From the NCBI GenBank assembly GCA_030448225.1, contig JAUJNJ010000134.1:1-8266 (forward strand): a DNA stretch of 8,266 bases, read 5' to 3'. The notes under the pieces are model-generated. The model ran no database searches, was not told where the DNA came from, and worked only from the letters and a program-made list of their open reading frames with translations. Numbering within the stretch: position 1 is the stretch's first letter; the number at the start of each line of letters is the position of its first letter. Origin of the DNA: Phycisphaerae bacterium (GTDB lineage: Bacteria > Planctomycetota > Phycisphaerae > Tepidisphaerales > Tepidisphaeraceae). The position numbers and the translations under genes are program-made. This document shows, in pieces, positions 1 to 7,500 of this stretch.

Positions 1-212
1 CGTGCAGCAGCGGGAGGCGGACACACGCCGTCGCCGCCGGCAGCCGAGCCCAGGTCGGCGTCCAAGGCCCGCACGTCCGCCGAACGGGCTCATGGGAGAA
101 CGCGAGCGATGAGACTCGAACACCGGCATCACCAGTCGTACTTGATGATGCCGTATCCCCACTCCCTCATTCGAATGCATCTCGTCTCAGCACCACATAC
201 TCCGACCCCCTG
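1..212. other. Sequence downstream of the toxin-immunity pair, no supported gene
   Basis: No coding region here is convincing. After the immunity stop the same frame stays open for 27 codons (212-129), ending ...YGIIKYDW, but nothing supports its translation. Bases 16-22 (GGCGGAC) and 75-81 (GTCCGCC) are inverted repeats with a nested ACGCCG/CGGCGT pair at 25-30 and 56-61. There is no following T run, so I do not call a terminator. GC content returns to carrier level below about base 110. Confidence 0.5.
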
Positions 213-578
213 TCATTCGACGATCTCGGGCTGGTAGTTTTCAAACACGAGTTTTTCAATCTCGCGACGCTCGAGTTCACCTACAGTGGGGCTGAAATCC
301 ATATGCTCGTCGTGGATCACAAACAGTTCTGAGAGAGAAGGTGATTCGGCAATCAAGAGTCGAAGCACTTCCGTCCATGGCTGCTTCCCGCTCAAATCAA
401 GTGGGACCGGACCCCTCATCACAGGTCGGTAAAGCAGCCAGCAAAGAAGATTTCCAATTGCCAAGGCAACATCCGGTGGTTTCCACTGTCGGAGCTCTCC
501 GATGTCAATGCCACACAAGCTCGCCACTTCCTCTTTAGTGGACGTCGAGTCGATTAACTGCATAAGGCATTCACGCAT
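213..578 (-). CDS. Candidate immunity protein, 121 residues, family unrecognised
   Basis: The start ATG lies three bases after the RHS stop, with AAGGG seven bases upstream, so translation is probably coupled to that of the toxin. A second ATG at codon 6 lacks a good ribosome site. I do not recognise the family. The protein has no signal peptide. It has one hydrophobic helix (about residues 37-53, ALAIGNLLCWLLYRPV) that looks like a buried helix more than a membrane span, and it ends in an acidic tail rich in Glu (ELERREIEKLVFENYQPEIVE region). It carries three cysteines, unlike the nearly cysteine-free giant protein next door, consistent with a cytoplasmic location. Its GC content matches the toxin tip and not the carrier. 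Position, size and composition fit an immunity protein that binds and blocks the tip; no direct sequence evidence proves it. Confidence 0.75.
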   Translation of the reverse strand: MRECLMQLIDSTSTKEEVASLCGIDIGELRQWKPPDVALAIGNLLCWLLYRPVMRGPVPLDLSGKQPWTEVLRLLIAESPSLSELFVIHDEHMDFSPTVGELERREIEKLVFENYQPEIVE

Positions 579-581
579 AGG

Positions 582-1190
582 TCAGCCCTTCGGGATCACG
601 CCGAGCCTCTTCAGGTACGCCAAGGTCTCTGGGGCCGCAGTTCGGAGGTGCTCCGAGTACGATCCGGCAACGTGTGAGAGGACTTGAAAGCGACCAACCA
701 TTGTTCTTCCAAGTCCGGCTGCTGCAAGAAACTCCTGCTCCGCCCCGTTTGCCTGAAGCTCTTCCCAGAATTTGTCTCTAACTTTGATCAGCCTGATTTC
801 GTCGCCATATGTTCGAACACGCCAATGTGCTGCATGCACGCCTTCATGAACGGCATTTTGAAAGGCGTTCTTGTCTCGAACGAGATGCATAGCGCCTTCA
901 CTTGGTGAAAAGTACGCTTTCACACCGGGCTTCATGTTCGACTTTCTTGCCCGAGCGTAGAACGCTTGTAACTCTTCCGCAGTATCGTGCCACCGAATGT
1001 CTACCTTGCCGCTCTCAATTAGGTCCGCAATCATGCTCGACCTTTTTGTTCCGACTCTGCGAAGTTCTCCGGTCAAAATGGAATTATTCAAGGTGCCGTC
1101 GGCAACGGCCTTTAGTGCGCCCTGCGAGAGACTCTCAGCGATATCGCTTCCGGCTGGCCGAAAGATGCTGCGTCCGATGCCTCCGATGGT
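582..1190 (-). other. C-terminal toxin tip with HExxH zinc-metallopeptidase motif
   Basis: About 200 residues follow the pre-toxin segment. The decisive motif is HEGVHAAHW (bases 822-848), in which HEGVH fits HExxH, the zinc-binding and catalytic motif of zincin metallopeptidases. It is preceded at typical distance by a beta-strand pair, KAYFSPSEGAMHLV, and a helix, DKNAFQNAV. This is the edge-strand plus active-site-helix order of zincins. Downstream, FWEELQANGAEQEF offers Glu residues at gluzincin-like spacing for a third ligand; SHVAGSYSEH gives alternative His ligands. The likely role is a protease effector cleaving a protein in a competitor cell, delivered by the RHS shell. The substrate cannot be read from the sequence. 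I do not recognise a named toxin family with confidence. The DNA is much less GC-rich than the carrier. Confidence 0.65.
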
Positions 1191-3659
1191 CATTTTTCCG
1201 ATCGCCTTGCCGAGCAGGCCGACGCCCACCGCGTCGGTCGCCGCGAGGTAAGTGTTGGCCAGCCCTTGGACCCACTCGCCGCGCCCGAAGTTGTGGTACG
1301 CCTGCTTGCCGCTGCCCCAGACGGGCACGAACCCCTCGGCCATGCCGACGTCCTCGCGCCAGCCCTCCATCGAGCGTGCGACCATCTCCGACAGGCCCGC
1401 CACCGCGTACGCGTTGCGCCCCGCGGCGTAAGCCGCCGCACTCGGGCGGACGTTCAGCTCCCCCTTCGCGTCGTACGCGCCGCCCGCGCCGCCGACGTAG
1501 AGTTCTGTCTCCCAGTCATAGTATCGCCCACCGTGCAAGAGCGGGAAGTGCAGCGAACTGCTGGCGAGCGGGTCGAAGCCGCGGTCGCGGGGCGTCACGT
1601 CGCCGAACGGGTTGTACGTATAGACCTCCAGCGCCGCGCCGGCCGCGTCGGTGACCGCGACGGTCGACCCTTCGGCGTCGGTCAGCACCTGCAGCCGCTC
1701 ATGTGGCGCGCCCGCCGTGACGGGCGCGCGGTCCCACGCGATCGGGTGCCCGGTGACCGGACTCCAGACGTAGCGGTCGGCGCCGTCCTGGACCGGCTTT
1801 CCGTCCGCGCCGTAGTAGACGTCGCGGCCGTCGATGCTTGTCACGCGGCCTAGCCCGTCGTAGCGGTAAGACGATTCGCCGTGAAAGGCTGGGCCGGTCG
1901 CCGGCCCGGTGCTGGGGGCTTTGGCGGTCTCGCGCCGGTCGTGCGTCAGGCGGTCCAGCGCGTCGAACGTGCGGCCGGCGTGCGTGTTCGGCGACCTGCC
2001 GTCCTTGCGGATCGCCTTGTGGTCGCCCGCGCGGTAGACGCTGCTGCCCGCCACCGTGTAGCCGGCCGGGTCGAATGACGGGTTCGTCCAACGCGGCGTC
2101 TCGTTCGCGTCGTACGCCCATGTGACGCCGTAGTTATGCAAGGCGCTGCCGTTGTCGCTCTCGTCATGTGTGTACGTCGTGACGCGGCCGAGCTTGTCGT
2201 ACCCGAACGCGTCGAGCGTGATCCCGTCACGCAGTGTGACGTTGGAGTTGCGGTCGTACCCGTACGACATCCAGTACGCGTCGTCGGCCGCGCCCCCCGA
2301 CCGCTGCCAGGTGAGGTTGACCGGCCGGCCGAACGCGTCGAGGCCGGCGAAGGAGTCGGCGGCGTAGCTCTGCGAGAGCCGGGCCTGCGGCCGACTCCGC
2401 GCGACCGGCGTCGACAGGCCGAGGTAGTCGTACTGCTCAAGGACGCCCGTCGCGTCGGCGACGTTCTTGACGCGTTCGAAGCCGACCGACGGGTCCGCGG
2501 TGTAGGTGATGGCCGTGCCGTCCGGGTACATCATGCCAGCCAGCCGGCTGCTGTTCGGCCCGGCCGCGTAGACGTAGGTGACCTTCTTGGACGGGTTCGG
2601 CCCGCCGACGCGGGCGGTGCCGGCGTGCTCCTGGTATTCCTCCACGAGTTGGCCGAAGCCGTTGTAGACCCGGCGGACCTCGTTCGGCGCGCTGCCGCCG
2701 CTGACGATGCGCTCCGGCCGGCCGAGCGTGTCGTACGACGTTCCGATCGAGGTGACCGAACCGTCCATCCCGGCATTGCCGGCAGGTACAGCCATCAGGT
2801 CGGCGGTGACGCGACCGGCGGTGTCGTGCTGATAGGTGTGCCTCACGCCGTTCCGGTCGTCGAGGCCGATCAATTCGCCCAGCGCGTTGTGTCGCTGGAC
2901 CTCGATCTGGCTGCCGTACGCCGACTGGTCGTCCAGCGGGTACCGGATGGTCGCGAGCAGGTCACTGCTGTCGACCGTGTCGAAGCGATCGGGGCTCGCG
3001 CCATACGTGTAGACCGTCTCCCTGCTTGCCCCGCCGGGCAGCACGGTCTTCACGACCCGGATCTGGTCGAGCGGCGTGTACTGGTACTCAACCCGGCGGT
3101 TGTCCACGAGGGTCGGGAACCCGCCGGTGAACGCGTCGATTCGCATCTTCACCCGGCCCAAGCTGTCGTTGACGCGGTGGGTCACGTAGCCCATTGGATC
3201 GGTGCTGTCCTCGAGCCATCCTCCGCCGTCATAGGATTGTGATGCGACTAGGGCCGCGGTGCGCGCGGGAACGGAACCGGGCCTCGTCGAGGGTACCGGC
3301 GCGGGCAGTACGGCAGTGTCCGTCAGGCGGCCGGCGGCGTCGTACCACATCCCGGTGGCAGCCGCGGGCGATAGCCGCCACCCGGCTGCAGGTCCTCGCT
3401 GCGCACGAAGGTCCGGGTTACCGCCCTGATCATAAGAGGTGGCGGTCCGGGCGACCTCGGTCGACCCGTCGCCCTGTGACGTGAACGTGATGTTCCCGCG
3501 CGGTCGTACTGCCTTCGTGACAAGGCCGCCGCCGCGACCGTCTTCACCGTCATGCCGCGGCCGTTGTAGTAGAGCGTCGTGTCGAGCGTCGCCCCCGTCG
3601 CGCCGTCGGGAGCGACGCTGTGCAGCACGGTCTTCGTGGGCCGGCCGCGGTCGTCGCAC
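582..3659 (-). CDS. Giant RHS/YD-repeat protein, C-terminal portion with metallopeptidase-like toxin tip
   Basis: This is the 3' part of the same gene as 4000-8266. The GTG at 3659 is only where the frame opens. The first about 50 residues are Arg-rich out-of-frame translation, and genuine sequence starts near 3494 (NITFTSQGDG). More than a dozen YD-type repeats follow, for example YDAAGRLT, YDTLGRPERI, YDKLGRVTTYTHDE and RYDGLGRVTSIDG. The RHS core end is recognisable by YTYNPFGDVTP and GRYYDWETELY (RYYD at residues 712-715 of this frame). Then come a pre-toxin segment (about 772-824) and a C-terminal tip of roughly 200 residues with HEGVH at 938-942. The carrier part forms the YD shell that in known Rhs/TcC proteins encloses and delivers the toxin. 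The stop at 582 is three bases before the next gene, as in toxin-immunity pairs. If the upstream frameshifts were real, this part would lack a secretion signal. Confidence 0.9.
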   Translation of the reverse strand: MRRPRPAHEDRAAQRRSRRRDGGDARHDALLQRPRHDGEDGRGGGLVTKAVRPRGNITFTSQGDGSTEVARTATSYDQGGNPDLRAQRGPAAGWRLSPAAATGMWYDAAGRLTDTAVLPAPVPSTRPGSVPARTAALVASQSYDGGGWLEDSTDPMGYVTHRVNDSLGRVKMRIDAFTGGFPTLVDNRRVEYQYTPLDQIRVVKTVLPGGASRETVYTYGASPDRFDTVDSSDLLATIRYPLDDQSAYGSQIEVQRHNALGELIGLDDRNGVRHTYQHDTAGRVTADLMAVPAGNAGMDGSVTSIGTSYDTLGRPERIVSGGSAPNEVRRVYNGFGQLVEEYQEHAGTARVGGPNPSKKVTYVYAAGPNSSRLAGMMYPDGTAITYTADPSVGFERVKNVADATGVLEQYDYLGLSTPVARSRPQARLSQSYAADSFAGLDAFGRPVNLTWQRSGGAADDAYWMSYGYDRNSNVTLRDGITLDAFGYDKLGRVTTYTHDESDNGSALHNYGVTWAYDANETPRWTNPSFDPAGYTVAGSSVYRAGDHKAIRKDGRSPNTHAGRTFDALDRLTHDRRETAKAPSTGPATGPAFHGESSYRYDGLGRVTSIDGRDVYYGADGKPVQDGADRYVWSPVTGHPIAWDRAPVTAGAPHERLQVLTDAEGSTVAVTDAAGAALEVYTYNPFGDVTPRDRGFDPLASSSLHFPLLHGGRYYDWETELYVGGAGGAYDAKGELNVRPSAAAYAAGRNAYAVAGLSEMVARSMEGWREDVGMAEGFVPVWGSGKQAYHNFGRGEWVQGLANTYLAATDAVGVGLLGKAIGKMTIGGIGRSIFRPAGSDIAESLSQGALKAVADGTLNNSILTGELRRVGTKRSSMIADLIESGKVDIRWHDTAEELQAFYARARKSNMKPGVKAYFSPSEGAMHLVRDKNAFQNAVHEGVHAAHWRVRTYGDEIRLIKVRDKFWEELQANGAEQEFLAAAGLGRTMVGRFQVLSHVAGSYSEHLRTAAPETLAYLKRLGVIPKG
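586..590 (-). promoter_or_regulatory. Ribosome binding site of the candidate immunity gene
   Basis: The minus strand reads AAGGG, then seven bases, then ATG. The site lies inside the last codons of the RHS gene (Pro-Lys-Gly-stop). This supports the ATG at 578 as the start over the one five codons later. It also suggests the two genes are translated from one message. Confidence 0.7.
1190..1390 (-). other. Pre-toxin hydrophobic linker of the RHS protein
   Basis: Directly after the core end comes EGFVPVWGSGKQAYHNFGRGE followed by a Gly/Ala-rich hydrophobic stretch, about LANTYLAATDAVGVGLLGK, and IGKMTIGG. Segments of this kind, with a P-x-x-G-S-x-x-Q-A core, precede the variable toxin in many RHS polymorphic toxins and especially resemble those I associate with planctomycete proteins. 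The hydrophobic part could help pass a membrane or be released with the toxin; this is inference. The GC-rich DNA of the carrier ends at the 3' edge of this segment, near base 1200. Confidence 0.6.
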
Positions 3660-4530
3660 TCCGTCGTGGTTTTGGCACGGCGGCGCGTCGGCCGGGGCGC
3701 GGGAACGCCAGCGGCGTCCAGCGGCCCGACATCTCCGGCCGCGCGCCGGCGTCGTACACCGTCTGAGACATGGGCCAGCCGAGGTTGTTCAGTTCCTGGT
3801 AGACCAGTTGCAGGCCGTCGTCCGTCGCGACCGGACGCCCGCGCCAGTCGTAGTGATGCGTCGTGACCCGCGGAGCTTCCTGCCACCCGGGATCAGCGTG
3901 ACCTTCGCCAGTTCACCCGCCCCGGCAGGTTACCGTCGACGTACACGTAGGACCGGACGGGGCGTGCCGCCGATCCGATCCTCGGTCGGTCTGCCGAACC
4001 TATCGTGCGTCGCGTCGTAGACGGTGCCGGACGCGTTCTTCGTGTACCAGATCTGACCGTGGTAGGCGTACCTGTAGTGGGTCACGTATGGGCTGCCCTC
4101 GTCCAGGTACCGCTCCGATATGACGGTGCGCCCCGCGTGGTCGAGCGTCTGCTTCTCGACCAGCCAGCGTGCCGCCAGGCGTGGTCCCCCTCGTCTCGAT
4201 CGTCCCCGCCGCCAGGTCTTCCGTCACCTTCCGTTCCGGCCCGACGGCCGGCCGCACGTGGACCTCTCGCTTCGCGAGCCGTCGGTGTAGACGATCGTGG
4301 TCTGGTGGCCGCGCGGGTCGACGATCGTCGTCGGGCGCCCCAAGATGTCCCACGCGGTCACGGCAGTCGTGGCCGGCGTCAACGCCGCCGCCCGGCTTGT
4401 CGCGGACGCTCGTCAGCGTCGTCAGTCCGGTCGGCAGGTCGTACTCGTACGTCGTCTCGTAGCCGTCGGGGTCGATGACGGACACGACGTTCCCGTGGCG
4501 GTCGTACTCCGTGAGCACGTCGTTGCCGCC
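1440..4530 (-). other. YD-repeat array and RHS core end
   Basis: This stretch holds a series of YD repeats, typically of the form xYDxxGRVxxxxxxxG, interrupted by the frameshift cluster. The array closes with the RHS core-associated end: VWSPVTGHPIAWDRAP, LQVLTDAEGSTVAVTDAAG, YTYNPFGDVTP, then HFPLLHGGRYYDWETELYVGG. That last block matches the usual GxRYYDPxxGRF core motif, but with Trp-Glu where Pro-Glu is common. The segment after it, NVRPSAAAYAAGRNAYAVAGL, lies where many Rhs cores carry DPxGL autoproteolysis residues, and no such Asp pair is visible. Repeats are protein-level only; I see no long identical DNA repeats. Confidence 0.85.
3490..4395 (-). other. Cluster of eight apparent single-base frameshifts inside the RHS gene
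   Basis: Reading YD-like protein across the three minus-strand frames places breaks at about 4381-4382 (extra base, TT), 4261-4280 (missing base), 4186-4190 (extra G in a G5 run), 3959-3962 (extra C in a C4 run), 3916-3918 (missing G), 3883-3884 (missing base), 3725-3727 (missing G) and 3495-3497 (missing G). Run bases are given as read on the minus strand. The restored segments contain clear RHS sequence, such as TAWDILGRPTTIVDPRGH, LVEKQTLDHAGRTVISE, VRSYVYVDGNLPG, VTTHHYDWRGRPVATDDG and TTTECDDRGRPTKTV. No stop codon remains in the restored frame. With three bases removed and five added, the length from 8265 to 582 becomes 7,686, an exact multiple of three. Exact indel positions at 4261-4280 and 3883 are uncertain by several bases. 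Confidence 0.85.
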
Positions 4531-7500
4531 CTCGACCTGGGCCGCGCCGGTCGGCGGCAGGTTCGTGATTACGGACGTGGGCTGGAGGCGATCCATCTGT
4601 CCGTACTGGTAATACGTCGTCAACGGGGTGGCGCTGCCGACCTCGGCGTAGACCGTCTCGCTCTCGACGAGGCTGATCGTGCCGCCGTCCGCTTCCTTCC
4701 GGACGTAGGTGTACTCGACCTGCGGCACGGGCGTCCCGGCCGAGCCCTGCTTGAGTGCGACGCTCTGCACCTGCCCGCCGTGCGGCCCGGGGACGTACGT
4801 CGTGACCGTCACGGCCCCGCGGCCCGGGAACGTGGTAGCGACGCGCGGGTTCTCGTCGTTTCCATTTCCATTAAAGTACGTCGGCTTCTCGACGTGGGAG
4901 GCGACGGCATCGCTGCTGAAAGTTTCGACCGGACGGCCCTTCTCGTCGTACTTGAATAGGGTCCGGTACGATTGCAGGTCGGAGACGTCCGACAGCAGGA
5001 CCTGCCCGGCGTAGTTCGTGTAAGTCGTCTCGGCCGCCCGCCCGTAAGCCGCTCGGACGGTCGTCCTATAGTGCCATGCGTTGCCGCCAATCGCTGGCAC
5101 CTCCCGGAACATGGGCCGAACGTAATAATAGTTGTAGGCCGCCGCACCCCCGGGCATCTCATTCGACGCTCCCGCGCCGCGAACCTTCAGATAGGTATCT
5201 GCCCACTCGTACGTCGCGTACGGCGAGAGTACTGCATTCGACGCCGCTTCCGGGGATGCGACCCGACTGAACAGCCGTGCGGCATCTCGACCTTCGACGA
5301 CGATCCTCAGGCTTCCCCCCGGTCGGTACCGGTAAAGCTTCCGCTCCTGCTCCACGCCGTCCTTCTTGATCAGGACGGATTTCAGATCTCGGGAGTCGCC
5401 TTGGAACTCAGTCGCCGCCGCCGGTTCACGATAGTAGTCGTAGTCGACCTGCCAGTTCCCCTTTGGGTTCGTGAACGTGACGGACCGCAGGAGCCCCTGG
5501 AGTTTGTCCGGCGCGCCCGACGTCGACGCGGGGAAGTAGTCGAACACGAACGCGTTCTCGCCGCGCGTGATCGTCCGGATCCGCCCGTCCGCTCCGCGCC
5601 CGCCCGGCGCCACGGCCGTCCGGAATCCGCCGGGCTCGGTGAAGCTGTCGAACTGTCCCCGCAGCCGCGGGTTCGGGTTGACCGCCGGGTCGAACGAGCC
5701 GAACGACCACGTCGAGCCGTCGGGTTCGTAGAGCTTGTACGCGCCCGTCGCGGGGTCTTGGACGAGCTGCTCGGTCCCGCCGAACCGCGTCACGTACGAC
5801 CCGTCCGCGGCGCGGTCGAAGTAGCGGGCCCGCCCGTCCATCTGCGCGATCACGGTGCCGGTGGCCTGGATCAGCCGGGGGAACGCGCTCAGGTCGCTGT
5901 TCGCGCCGGCGACGCCCTCGAGCAGCATCTCCGGCGCGTTCGTCCACGTGCGAACCAGCCCGAACGGCAGCCCGTAGCCGGTCGCGGTCGCGTCGAGGTC
6001 GACGCTGCGGAAGTGCGTGTGGCCCGTAGGACCGATCGGCAGGTCGTGGTTCACCGGCACCTGCGCGGCGACCGCCGTCAGTTTCAACCGGTCCTCGACC
6101 AACCATCGGGCGTCCGGCAGGCGGAACCCGGGATCGATCGCGACGGTGACCCGCCCCGCGTCACGATCGCCGCGCGGCGTCGCGCGGACGGCCTCGACCC
6201 AGAGCGTGACGGACCGCGTTCCGTCCGCGAAGCCGAGCGCGGCCAGGTCGGCGGGCCCGTAGACGCCCGGCGCGACCCAGTCGCCCCGCCCGCGGCCTTC
6301 GAACGGCACCACCGAGCCCGCGCGGCGGATCTCGTCACCGTTCTTCGTCCAGATCCTGAAATAGCCGGTGCGCTCTCGCGTTCCCTGATGCAGGAAGAGG
6401 CCAAGTGCCGGCCCGGAGGCGCCGACCGTGAACCCGCGGTGATCGCCCGTCCCGACCATGCCGACGCGCCGCGGGTCCGCGGCAGCGTAGTCGATCTTCA
6501 GCCGGGCCCTCGACAGGTCGACCGCTGCGGGCATCTGCACCACGAGCGGCACGAGCCGGTGGGACGACGGGCCGGCGCCGGCCCCGAAGTCGTAGCCGTC
6601 GGCGAAGTCCGGGACCCGGTCGCCGTCCCGGTCGCCGTCGCTGACGACGACGACCTTCCCCGGCAGGCGGGCCACGTCCTCCTGCTGGTCTTGGAGCGAC
6701 CCGGCAGGCGCGTCGGGCTCGGGCGCGCCCCCGGACGTGTTGTCGGTGTCCGCGTCGACGTCGACGTTGACGGCCGTCAGCCGCACCGTGTCCGTCATTG
6801 TGTTGCCGTCGACGGTGACGTGTACGGTAATAGATTCCTGCCCGATCGATTGGCTCGGCCCGATCGCTTCCACCCAAACCCCGGAGGGCAGCTTCGAGCT
6901 CGGAATGTCAACGCGCGGGGGGATGTACGTGCCGCCCGGCAGGAGCACCGAGTTCATGTCGCGGTCCGAGTCGTCGGGCCGGTACGGAAGCGATGCGCGC
7001 GTCCACAGCCTGAGACCGCGGACGCCCGGCAGTTTGTAGACGAACGGCGCCGCGTCGGTGCCGTCGCCCTCGCGTGTCAGCAGCGTCGGGTCGGACTCGT
7101 CGTACTCGAAGCGGACGGTCGACGGCGACCCGTCCTCGTTGAACGGGAACCCGACCGGCAACCACCTTAATTCCGTTAGGGGCGCTTTTTTGTCATCATT
7201 GGTGTCCGCATAATGGTTGAACCCGTCGGCGAAGCCGGGGATGCCGTCGCCGTCCTCGTCCCGGTCGTTGACGGGAATGAACTGTCCGAATCCGGGCTGG
7301 TCCTCGACCTCGTCGTCGTGCTTGTCGACCTCACCGTCGTTGTCGCTGTCGACGTTGAAACTCCACCCGCCGTCGGTTGGCGTCGGTGCCGCGGGGTCCG
7401 TGACGAACACTCTGGTCGTGGCACGCGTGCTCTCCCCCGCCGCGTTGACCGCTGCGACGTCGAAACGGTACTTCTGGCCGTACTCGATCTGGACCGGGTA

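Noticed and set aside
16..81. Nested inverted repeats as a terminator or recombination site
   Set aside because: The arms are only six to seven bases with a long loop, there is no T run, and such pairings are common by chance in GC-rich sequence.
561..563. ATG at codon 6 as the start of the immunity gene
   Set aside because: It has no ribosome site at useful distance, whereas the ATG at 578 has AAGGG seven bases upstream.
341..908. Small plus-strand frames opposite the toxin tip and immunity gene
   Set aside because: They have no ribosome site or motif and lie antisense to genes with better evidence.
902..1654. Arg/Pro-rich open frame of 250 codons on the plus strand
   Set aside because: It overlaps the toxin tip and core end on the opposite strand, and its composition is typical of a GC-rich shadow frame.
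2136..3242. Open frame of 368 codons on the plus strand
   Set aside because: It is antisense to the YD-repeat array, with low-complexity composition and no recognisable domain.
3490..4395. Programmed ribosomal frameshifting as the cause of the split frame
   Set aside because: Eight shifts of both signs within 0.9 kb, with no slippery heptamer and stem pattern, do not fit programmed frameshifting.
1440..4530. YD repeats as a DNA repeat or CRISPR-like array
   Set aside because: The repetition is only at the protein-motif level; there are no regularly spaced identical DNA repeats.
4972..7170. Long open frame of 732 codons on the plus strand
   Set aside because: It is antisense to an RHS frame with clear domains. 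Its product is rich in Arg, Val, Pro and Asp without motifs, which is the usual shadow in very GC-rich DNA.
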